Positions 56,110 to 64,000 of a stretch of DNA of 64,000 nt are shown piece after piece. A program made the position numbers and the translations under genes. Every line of letters begins with the position of its first letter. The stretch's first letter is position 1. Source of the DNA: Sorex araneus (lineage: Eukaryota; Chordata; Mammalia; Eulipotyphla; Soricidae); assembly GCF_027595985.1 (NCBI RefSeq), contig NC_073313.1:111346552-111410551 (forward strand), read 5' to 3'. The notes under the pieces are model-generated. The model did not search any database and was not told where the DNA came from. It worked only from the letters and a program-made list of their open reading frames with translations.

Positions 56110-56740
56110 TAACTCATATCTTCAGTGCATCATGGTCTGAGAAGATAGTTGATACAATTTTTATCTTCCTGATTCTATTGAGGTATGCTTTGTGATCCAG
56201 CACATTATCTATTTTGGAGAATGTTCCATGTACACTGGAAAAGAATGTGAATTCTTTTTTATGGGGATGCAAAGCCCTGTGTAGATCTAATAGCCCTCTC
56301 TCTTCTATTTCTTCCCTCAAGGCTGGTGTTTCCTTGCTGAGTTTTGATCTTGTTGATCTCTCCAGAGGTGATAAGGTGGCATTGAAGTCTCCAACTATTA
56401 TTGTGTTGCTAGCAATGCCCTCCCCAAAATCTGTTTGCAGTTGTTTTAAGCATTTAGTTGGTCCCTCATTAAGTGCATACATGCTTAGGAGTGTGAGTTC
56501 TTCCTGCTGTACATATCCCTTGATTAGTAAAAAATGGCCTTTGCTGTCCCTTCTAATCTTTATCAACCTGAAATCTATGCTGTCCTATACTTGCATACCC
56601 CCCCCGGCTTTTTTGAGGGAGTTGCTTGCTTGAAAAATTGTTTTCCACCCTTTGACTTTGAGTCTGTGTTTGCTCTGACCATTCATGTGTGTTTCTTGTA
56701 GACAGCAGAATGCTGGGTTCAGTTTCTAAATCCATTTTGC
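56110..56740 (-). pseudogene. L1 ORF2 endonuclease domain, broken
   Basis: Apurinic-like endonuclease fold of ORF2p. The open part (56566-56114) has GHFLLIKGYVQQEELTLLS, IIVGDFNATLS (GDFN, metal/phosphate-site residues), FTFFSSVHGTFSKID and IFSDHDALK (the catalytic SDH histidine kept). The usual 'KIDH' is KIDN here. The N-terminal part continues in another frame (56735-56553), so a frame change near 56560 kills it. Confidence 0.93.
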
Positions 56741-56989
56741 CACTCTGTGTCTCTTGATGGGTGCAGTTAGACCATTGACATTGAGAGAGATTATTGTCAT
56801 GGAGTGTTGTACCATCTTTCTCTAGGGGTTTGTTTTGGTTGTAGGCTGTTTTATTTTCTTACAGGAGCCCCTTTAGTCCTTTGTTTTAGTTTGGTTTTGA
56901 GTCTATGAAGTTCCTGAGCTGTTGTTTATCCATGAAATTGTGTATAGTTCCTTTGAGTTTGAGTGAGAGCTTAGCTAGATAGAGTATTC

Positions 56990-57960
56990 TTGGTGAGGCA
57001 TTCATTTCATTGAGTTTTTCGCTGTATCCCATCGTTGTCTTCTGGCTTGGCGGGTTTCCTCTGATAAGTCTGTTGTGAATCTAAGGGGTGCTCCTTTGTA
57101 TGTGATTTCCTTTTCTGACCTTGTTGCTTGCAGTATTGTATTCCTATCTTTGGCATGCATCATTCTGACTATGATATGTCTTGGAGTCTTTTTATTAGGG
57201 TCTCTTCTAGCTGGCACACTTTGGGCTCCTAGGATCTGGACATTTGCATTATCCAGCTCTGGGAACTTTTCAGCAATGATTTCTTTTCTTTTTTTTTTTT
57301 TTTTTTTTTTTTTTGCTTTTTGGGTCACACCCGGCGATGCACAGGGGTTACTCCTGGCTTTGAACTCAGGAATTACTCCTGGCGGTGCTCAGGGGACCAT
57401 ATGGGATGCTGGGATTTGAACCCGGGTTGGCCGCTTGCAAGGCAAATGCCCTACCCGCTATGCTATTGATCCAGCTCCAGCAATGATTTCTTTAACTGTT
57501 GATTTTCATTAAGGTTGCCTTCCTGTCCTTCCAGAACTCCGATGATTCTAATGTTATTCCACTTGGAATAATCCCCTAGGACTCTGATTTGCCCTAGATC
57601 TATTTTGAGGTCTTTTCCCATTATTTGTTGTAGTCTGTGAGCTTTCTGCTGCTCATCTTCAAGCTCACTGATTCTGTCTTCAGCTGTAGCCATTTTACTG
57701 TTGTGGGCACCCACTGTGTTTTTTATTTTGTCTACTGAGTCTTATTCGTGACATCTCAATGTAGCTTTCCTATTTCTGCTCTCATTTCTCCCATATTTTC
57801 TTCACTGACTTCTTCCATGAACATTCTCAGCATTTCTTCTCTGAATTCTTTATCGGAGATATCATCTTTGTGGGTAACCCCTGCTGAGGCTTCTGGACTC
57901 TTCTTCATCCTCTTCTCACTGTGGGGATTTGCGCTGTTTCTTCATACTGTCACAGTTGTA
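56990..57960 (-). pseudogene. L1 ORF1, broken and SINE-interrupted
   Basis: In minus orientation: N-terminal region around 57900 with the 'SPEAS' motif, coiled coil (TAEDRISELEDEQQKAHRLQ at about 57690-57640), then NNIRIIGVLEGQEGN (57560-57530). The SINE at 57287-57477 follows, and then FPELDNANVQI, PRHIIVRMMHAKDRN and ITYKGAPLRFTTDLS, the RNA-recognition and C-terminal domains, ending near 56995. Nucleic-acid chaperone of the L1 RNP in the family. The stop before the coiled coil and the SINE insertion disable it. Confidence 0.93.
57287..57477 (-). mobile_element. Young SINE-A inside L1 ORF1, 16-bp duplication
   Basis: CAGCAATGATTTCTTT at 57271-57286 and 57478-57493, both copies being ORF1 sequence. 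Long poly-T at 57290-57314 gives the orientation. It is younger than the L1. Confidence 0.96.
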
Positions 57961-58290
57961 TAGAGGTGGGGCCTGATCATTCATTTATGCCGTTCTCTCT
58001 TCATGAGGTTTCTGGTGAAGGTTTGGAGGATGTGTTCTTTTACACTGGGCTTGTATATCTTCTTGTGCTCATCGGTATTGGAAAGGATTTTTGCTCACCG
58101 ATATTTTGGTGCAATTGGAGTAGGCTAGTGGCCTATTTGCCTTTTCTGTTTGAGGTTGTCGGGGTATTCTCTGGATGAAGAAGCAGGAGGTATGGGGTTT
58201 GCAGCAGTGGCTGGAAGCCGGGGGTCCCTGCCCAAGGGACACTGGGTTGAGATCGGGTCCTGAGGCCTCGTGGGTGGGCAGGCACGGGGG

Positions 58291-58440
58291 TTGGACACTT
58301 CCTTACTAATTTTACTTAGCATAATCACCTTAGATCCATTCCATCTTTTCTCCAAAGTCACATTTTTATCTTTATAAGCATAAGAGTAGTATTTGGTTTG
58401 GAATATATACAAAGTTCTCTTTTGGAGGTGTAGAGGATCT
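58291..58440 (-). mobile_element. Older L1 that hosts the young L1
   Basis: 'TACTAATTTTACTTAGCATAATCACC', 'TAGATCCATTCCATC' and 'AAGAGTAGTATTTGG' are reversed L1 3' region. It continues at 58845-59090 and 60320-60600. Confidence 0.7.
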
Positions 58441-58571
58441 CAAATAGTGCTCATAGAGGCTTTGAAACTACTATCAGAAATATATGGTCCAGCTATGTGG
58501 GTTAGTTCAGTGCTCTAGTAGGTTGTGCTAAGAGCTACCGGGGCTACCAAGGTTACACTCAGTGATGCTTA

Positions 58572-58800
58572 GAGCTCAGGGAGAAGGTGGAAGAAGGTGA
58601 GAGAGGGAGAGAGAGAGAAGTTTGACTGCCATAGAGGGGAGACAGAAGGAAGACTGGGGACGTTGGTGGTGGGAGATGTATCACTGATGAAGGGACAGGT
58701 GTTGGATCATGGTATGACTGAAATCCAATCACGAGCAACTTTGTAACTGTGTATCTCTCTGTGATTCAATTATAGAATAAATATTATTTTAAAAATAAAG
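58572..58800 (+). mobile_element. 5'-truncated L1 tail with GA tract
   Basis: (GA)-rich tract 58590-58620, 'GCCATAGAGGGGAGACAG', 'GTATGACTGAAATCCAATCACGAGC' (in pieces), 'GTAACTGTGTATCTCTCTGTG', A-rich end. A decayed SINE-like piece precedes it at 58480-58570. Confidence 0.82.
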
Positions 58801-58844
58801 AAGACTATGTGTTGCTTGGGATAAAGCTTGGGGCCTCTGTATGC

Positions 58845-59090
58845 AAGGCATATGCTCTGGCCCTTATGGTTATGTCCTCAATACTTCTTTGCCCATTCAT
58901 CTCTTGATGAACATTTGGGCTAATTCTGTGTATTGTGAATTTACAGTAAATAATGTTGCTACTGATATAGTGGTGGAAATATCCTTTAAATTACCTTTTT
59001 AATAGCTGTGCCTAAATATCTAGGAGTATATTATATGGTATTTCCATTAACACCATATAAATTTTCCATTTCCATTTAGTAAAAAACTAA
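58845..59090 (-). mobile_element. Older L1, continued
   Basis: 'TTGCCCATTCATCTCTTGATGAACATTTGGG' (in pieces) and 'GTGTATTGTGAATTTACAG..AATAATG' are reversed L1 3' UTR. Confidence 0.65.
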
Positions 59091-59097
59091 AGCACGC

Positions 59098-59759
59098 TGA
59101 GGGGCGTGTGCACTCGCCAGCTCTCCTGGGCGGCTCTGTCTCACTGCCCGAGTTCGGTGCTCTGGAACTCGATGTGTGGCTGTCGATCAAGGGCAGGCGA
59201 CAGAAGGAAGAATGCCAAACTGGTTGCTCGATCAGTTTATTTCATTCTCTGTCTCTGCTTCTCTCCCGGCTCAGGATCTCTCTCTGGATCTCTGGATCTG
59301 GCCCCAACTCACTCTTACAGCCTAGTTACATCCCCCCAGCATGAGGGGTTTGGGGCGTACACATAGATGTGGTCACAATCAATAGGGTAAGGGTCCTTTC
59401 CCTCAGGGGATGCTTCTCCTAGGACTGACTCTCTTTCAGCAGGAGGATCCACCCAAGAGTGGAGTCCCATGAGTGTGTTTCTCCTCTCCTCATCCAGCAA
59501 ACATATAAACATTCATAATATTAATCATTTTGTATGGACACAATAAGAAATGCATTAAAGCTTATAGAATTGCTCTCCTGGGGCCATCTCGATCTCAGAC
59601 TACAGTGCTCAGGTCAGATCAGTCTTTCCTATCCCTAGCAGGGTCCTAGTTTCATCATTACTTTTGGATCATGATAGCATTTGTCTATGATCAAGCTCTT
59701 AACTTATAGTTAAGAATTAGGCACTTTGGCCAGGCCCATCTCGATGCCAGGGTAGCACA
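59098..59759 (-). mobile_element. Retroviral LTR, copy 2
   Basis: About 660 bp; in minus orientation it starts near TGTGCTACCC or TGGCATCGAG and ends CGCCCCTCA. A polyadenylation signal AATAAA is on the minus strand at 59241-59236. It is homologous to copy 1 and sits in the same orientation about 4 kb away. A matching target duplication is not visible. The element interrupts an older L1. Confidence 0.75.
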
Positions 59760-60118
59760 TAACTCACCGCTTGGCCTGGATCCGTCCTGTCCCTCTTCGG
59801 GACCCTGCTTTTGGGGTGCTAGGAACTGAAGGCAACTGAGGCTTAAGTGGAGAAAGCAGATGCCCAGGGGGGAATAATATTCGAGGCCAATTAAATCCCA
59901 AGTTACAAAAGCATAATATTGTCTTCTTGTGTCTATACAAAAACGACATAGCTTTGAATAAACTATGCAAAGGACTCAAGGAGAAGAGAAAAACAATATA
60001 TACAAGTAAACAGAACCTTAAGAAAGAAACTGCAGATAAACACAGAGGAATGGGAGCACTGTAATGGGAGTAACCCAATAAACCTAAACTACTTGAGGCT
60101 ATATTATCCTACAATTAT
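59760..60118 (-). other. Sequence between LTR copy 2 and SINE-B, origin uncertain
   Basis: Could be LTR-adjacent internal retroviral remnant or a longer LTR variant. It has no primer-binding site, polypurine tract or coding motif that I recognise. 'GTCCCTCTTCGGGACCC' near 59790-59806 is a small perfect hairpin. The minus frame of 104 codons (59764-60078) has no motif. Confidence 0.4.
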
Positions 60119-60120
60119 TT

Positions 60121-60312
60121 TCTGTCACTGTCACTGTCACTGTCATCCCGCTCATCTATTTGTTAGAGCGGGCACCAATTAGGTCTCTCATTGTGAGACT
60201 TGTTGTTACTGTCTGTGGCATATCCAATAGACCACGGGTGGCTTGCCAGGCTCTGCCGTGCGGGAGTGATACTCTTAGTAGCTTGCCGGGCTCTCTGAGA
60301 GGGGCAGAGGAC
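60121..60312 (-). mobile_element. SINE-B, 5' truncated
   Basis: (TGTCAC)n-like tail at 60123-60145, 'GAGCGGGCACCAATTAGGTCTC', 'TTGCCAGGCTCTGCCGTGCGGG'. It stops before the tRNA-like head. Confidence 0.9.
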
Positions 60313-60319
60313 ATTTTAA

Positions 60320-60600
60320 TTTTTTCTGGAGTGCAATGTTACTATACCATATCTACTACAAAATGCCAATATCCCTCCACCATTGCCCATAGGATCAATT
60401 CATAGTAATGAAATTGCTATTTTATAATATATTTCTACTTATATATAGTTTTAGAAATCCCCACTCTTTTTTCCCATAGAAACTGTACCAATTTATATCC
60501 CTGCCAATGGTGAGAGTTCTTTTTCTCCCACTGATATCCCCACTTGCACTTGGGGTCAAATATGACCATCCAACCATTTCTGTTTTATAAATAGTTTTAA
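60320..60600 (-). mobile_element. Older L1, last piece
   Basis: 'AATTGCTATTTTATAATAT', 'CCCATAGAAACTGTACCAATTTATATCCC' (in pieces), 'CAATGGTGAGAGTTC' are reversed L1 ORF2/3' UTR landmarks. Confidence 0.7.
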
Positions 60601-61285
60601 TTGGAATAATGTTATGCTCATTTATATATATATATAGTCTATGGTTGCTTTTGTGTTACAACATCAGAATTGAATAATTTCTGAAAGACACTATGAACTC
60701 CCCCAAATGCAAAATTATAAGTTTGTCAGTTTATAGTAATCTAAAGAACTGTTCTTATCAGCATGATTAAAGTGACGTCTCAAGTATTTCTTGTTCAAGC
60801 TTAAGGGAAAATGAGACAGACTGTTGTTATTGATTTTAATACATTGGAGATCACACATAGCGTTGCAATTTTATATAACACAAAATTTCTACACATAACA
60901 TTGATAAACATCATGCTGACCAAAATTAATCAGATGGTAATAGTTAATAGCAATAGACATGTGGTCATTTGCTGCCTAGATAATTTTGCCTCTGTTTTCC
61001 TCTGAGAAAACAGGTTAACTGATCTAACAATTAAATGGGCATAATAACAGATCTTGAATTACAATGTCAGTGGAAGTTCATTTGAGAACTTTAAGCTCAG
61101 AATGATTTTCAAGGAAAAAAAATGGCAAAATTAAAAAAGTTGTCATATGGTGTATGTGGTTTAGCGCTAGTTCTAATAGATCTTTGTGTGGTGTTATGTT
61201 AAATTTAAATGCTTGTAGGAAATGGGGAGGGAGAGACAGCCAAAGTAGTAAATATCTCAAATTTTGCAGGATAGTTATAGTGCGG
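60600..61285. other. Unassigned AT-rich DNA
   Basis: Short (TA)n at 60623-60638. No gene. Confidence 0.5.
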
Positions 61286-61289
61286 TTAG

Positions 61290-61455
61290 AAAATAGATCT
61301 TCATTCTGACTCTGATATCACAAGTTAGCTCCTGTAGCAATCCTGGATTTCAGTTGCATCATTTGTAAAATAAGGATAATATACGACCCAGCATTGTAAT
61401 TTAATATTATAAAAAATAAATATTGTGATATTTAGTTTAGGCACTACATATATAA
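61290..61455 (+). mobile_element. MIR-like ancient SINE
   Basis: 'AATCCTGGATTTCAGTTGCATCATTTGTAAAATAAGGATAATA' (in pieces), then 'TTTAGGCACTACATA' keep the MIR order (core, LINE-like tail). Confidence 0.65.
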
Positions 61456-61459
61456 ATCT

Positions 61460-62480
61460 GCTAAGCAAGGGGGCTAGAAAGAAGTTAGCATTTCTTTTAA
61501 AGTGAGAGTTAATATTAAATAACTTTAATGCGTGAGAGCAGTCAAGAACAAAACTTCTATAAAATATAACTCACAATTATTAAGCTCCTGTCTTTCTGTC
61601 ATAGATTATAGTAGGTAGATTGCAAGTCTTCTTTTAAGAAATATACACCACAACTTGGATTAAGTTTACAGAACTTTTATTTTATTGATTTATTTTGGTA
61701 TGTAGAACTTTAAAATTCTTTTCAGTTATTTGTGCCTCAGTGTAAATGTGAGAAGTATATTCATAAGGCAAATATTAAATGAGAGAGTAAAGACTACAAG
61801 TGTAAGCATGAGAGGAAGGAAGGATAAAGGTCTGATGAGAAGGTGAGAGTCTGTTATAAAGTCTAACTTAACTTATTGAACTGGAAACATCCCTATTTAA
61901 CCTAAATTTTTAAGAAATATGAATGAACTCAAAGCCAGTTTGAAAAATATAATAATATTGAGGACAAAATGAACATTACATTATTAGGAAGTCAAATCTA
62001 AAGCTAGGTAGAAGTATTTTATTAGGTCAGATGGTATCTTGGAAATAAGTGCTTTCTAATAAGAAAGGAGCATTGATCTTGCACTTTGAGTCTGGCTATT
62101 CTTATTAACATTTAAATAAGGAAATTAATTTCAATATTATGTTTAACGCCTTTTGTAATTATTTTAATTTATTTCTATAGTGCATAATATTTCTGACATT
62201 AAGAATATTGACATTTCACATTCTACTTTCATTATCTTTGAAAAAGTTTATGCAAATGAGAAATCCTTATTGATTTTTACATTGAGGTCTTAACCTTGTA
62301 TTATTATCTGATTCTGTGACTCAGAAAGAGTGATTGCCTTTAAATAAAAAATGTAAAAAGATAGCTAGAAGAGATAATTTTTCTATAGATAAAAGTAAAG
62401 TATTATAGAAAACATAGTCATACATTTAATAATCCTTTCTATAATTGAATTTTTGAAGTATGAATAGCACTCCTACATTA
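61460..62480. other. Unassigned AT-rich, repeat-poor DNA
   Basis: No gene or named repeat. Confidence 0.5.
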
Positions 62481-62484
62481 TGCA

Positions 62485-62650
62485 AAATTTTTGTTTGGTT
62501 TTGGTTTGGGGGGCATACCCTGGTGTACTCAAGGATTACTCATGACTCTGTGCTCAGAGAACACTCCTGGCATCCTTTGGGAACTATATGGAATGTCAGG
62601 GATTGAACCTGTTTGGCTGTGTACAAGACAAGTGCCCTGCCCACACCAGA
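62485..62650 (-). mobile_element. Old SINE-A
   Basis: 'GGATTACTCATGACTCTGTGCTC', 'GGGATTGAACCTGTTTGGC' and 'CAAGACAAGTGCCCTGCCC' on plus. Confidence 0.8.
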
Positions 62651-62659
62651 TATTTGAAA

Positions 62660-63538
62660 AATTTCTCTGGTGAGTAAATATGATTCATTAAGTTCGTGCC
62701 ATGTATCATTAAATTTGATGACTCTTCAATTCATTTTAATGATAGTCAAAAATTACACATACATGACTAAAAGCTTGCAGTTATATAAAAATTTTAGCTG
62801 GAGATTATGAACTCTCTGTAAACACTGTGCTAGCTAGTCTTAACAATTACACCCAATGGGATGGTTGGAAGAAGTCATAGGACAATGGTGGAGAGATCTT
62901 GGCACACTGGTGGAGAGATTGATATAACAGGACCGAGCATATAAAACAATGATTTCATACTAATGTAAGTCATAAGACCACAGTTTAAAAGAAAACTTAA
63001 AAACATTCTTCCAGGTGATAATACCTGTTTACTGTTATTTACACACTTGGGTAGTCCCATTTCATAATGTGTCAGAGTTAGATTCAGTGACATATGGTAG
63101 AAGTGATACTACATCACTCCAGGTATTGTCATACAAGGTAGTGTCTTCTGTCTTTAGCTTTCTCTGTGTTTATCTTTCTGTTTATCTTAGATCACATGCT
63201 CTTGGAGTTGGAGGAATCCTTTTCATGAACAGGCCTATGGAGAAACCTATGTATGAAAGAAACTGAAATCTGTTCATAATCATTTAAATGTGATTGCAAG
63301 TTTTACATTAGTTCCCCTGGAGAGCACATTTTCCTGGTCATAGCTATGCTGCCACCTATGAGCGACAATAAGGAAGTCATGAAATTAAAGTGATTCCAAA
63401 TTTCTGTTTCTCAGGAACATTGTGAGATATTGAATATTTAAGCTATATTTTTAAAGTTACAAATCATTGACGTGCTCATTACATAGCCATATAAAACAAA
63501 TACATATATTGGATTCAGATGTTTCAAAAATTTACTCT
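62660..63538. other. Mostly unassigned; possible L1 tail at 62850-62995
   Basis: 62850-62995 contains 'GGACAATGGTGGAGAGATCTTGG' and 'ATGATTTCATACTAATGTAAG', faintly L1 3' UTR-like. The rest shows nothing recognisable. Confidence 0.4.
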
Positions 63539-63540
63539 AG

Positions 63541-64000
63541 AGACTAGCACACATCCAAAAGAACAAAAGCAACTGCTGTTGGAGAGGATATGGGGAGAAA
63601 GGGACCCTTCTACACTGCTGGTGGGAATGCCGGCTAGTTCAGCCCTTTTGGAAAACAGTATGGACGATTCTCAAAAAACTAGAGGTTGAGCTCCCATTTG
63701 ACCCAGCAATACCACTGCTGGGAATATATCCCAGAAAAGCCAAAAAGTATAGTCGAAGTGACATATGCACTTATATGTTCACAGCAGCACTGTTTACAAT
63801 AGCCAGAATCTGGAAAAAACCCGAGTGCCCTAGAACAGATGACTGGTTGAAGAAACTCTGGTACATCTATACAATGGAATACTATGCAGCTGTTAGAAAA
63901 AATGAGGTCATGACGTTTGCATATAAGTGGATCAACATGGAAAGTATCATGCTAAGTGAAATGAGTCAGAAAGAGAGAGACAGACATAGAAAGATTGCAC
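63541..64000 (+). mobile_element. L1 3' region, cut by window end
   Basis: Well-preserved landmarks: 'GAGGATATGGGGAGAAAGGGACCC', 'CTGCTGGTGGGAATGCCGGC', 'TTTGGAAAACAGTATGGACG', 'TTTGACCCAGCAATACCACTGC', 'CAGCAGCACTGTTTACAATAGCC', 'CAATGGAATACTATGCAGCTG', 'AAGTGAAATGAGTCAGAAAGAGAGAGACAG' (in pieces). One of the less diverged L1 pieces here. It presumably continues past 64000 to a 3' tail. Confidence 0.93.

Larger units (their letters stand above)
55163..58290 (-). mobile_element. L1 with intact 5' end, truncated in ORF2
   Basis: The most complete L1 here. In minus orientation: 5' UTR 58290-57960 (GC-rich start near 58200-58290), ORF1 about 57960-56990, a short spacer, ORF2 from about 56760. 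It stops abruptly at the LTR (55163) inside the reverse transcriptase, with about two thirds of ORF2 and the 3' UTR missing. A SINE splits ORF1. The family is an autonomous LINE whose ORF1p binds RNA and whose ORF2p nicks DNA and copies RNA. This copy is dead. Confidence 0.92.

Noticed and set aside
55163-58290. An active, full-length L1
   Set aside because: ORF1 is split by a SINE, ORF2 has a frame change in the endonuclease, and everything after the first part of the reverse transcriptase is missing.
54236-59759. A full provirus between the two LTR copies
   Set aside because: The interval holds L1, a SINE and L1 tails. There is no gag, protease, polymerase or envelope text, primer-binding site or polypurine tract that I can identify.

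Overview
The window is mammalian nuclear DNA: AT-rich, with no operons, no compact gene arrangement and no open reading frame that behaves like a host exon, and with dense nested retrotransposons. The commonest repeat is a short tRNA-headed SINE (an A-box-like TAGCACAGCGG, a B-box-like GGTTCGATTCC, then a body that reads 'ATTACTCCTGGCGGTG' on the reverse strand). From memory this matches SINEs of shrews (Soricidae, order Eulipotyphla, Sorex type). The mammalian assignment is secure and the shrew assignment is an inference. I see no functional protein-coding gene, rRNA, genuine tRNA gene or CRISPR array.

Layout. 1-10.6 kb: L1 fragments on both strands, many SINEs, an MLT1-like MaLR LTR and a MIR. 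10.6-13 kb: mostly unassigned, with a MER5A-like hAT relic. 13-16 kb: an old L1/HAL1 body split by a young L1 tail and SINEs. 17-20.7 kb: an L1 hosting a GAPDH retropseudogene and a 747-bp composite retroposon. 21.6-26.1 kb: a nest of minus-strand L1 pieces, including a 166-bp copied block and two insertions with target-site duplications, then an interrupted MLT1. 27.5-31.1 kb: repeat-poor and unassigned. 31.1-32.4 kb: five same-strand SINEs. 33.7-37.2 kb: two HAL1-like ORF1-only elements, one carrying a solo LTR. 37.4-41.9 kb: a short CpG-rich block, a twin-primed L1 and a 550-bp composite retroposon. 42.2-42.8 kb: an SKP1 retropseudogene. 44-45.5 kb: an L1 tail with SINE insertions. 45.5-52.4 kb: mostly unassigned, with L1 tails that carry microsatellites. 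52.4-60.6 kb: nested L1s, a 5'-complete but 3'-truncated L1, and two same-family LTRs. 60.6-64 kb: mostly unassigned, a MIR, and an L1 running off the end.

How the parts relate. Every insertion with a readable target-site duplication (9-16 bp) fits L1-driven retrotransposition, including the SINEs, composite retroposons and L1 tails. The retropseudogenes are presumed to have the same origin. The least conventional signals are: a family of long composite retroposons that share one 3' module with the tRNA-headed SINE-B but carry different 5' modules; HAL1-like elements in which ORF1 runs straight into the 3' UTR; a recurrent polypurine tract in the L1 3' UTR that has grown into a different microsatellite in several copies; and a 166-bp near-identical copied block inside an L1.

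Naming used below: SINE-A is the roughly 175-bp tRNA-headed SINE. SINE-B shares its head but has a different, roughly 245-bp body. Composite retroposon means the longer elements that share the SINE-B 3' end. All repeat family names were assigned by eye, without a database search.
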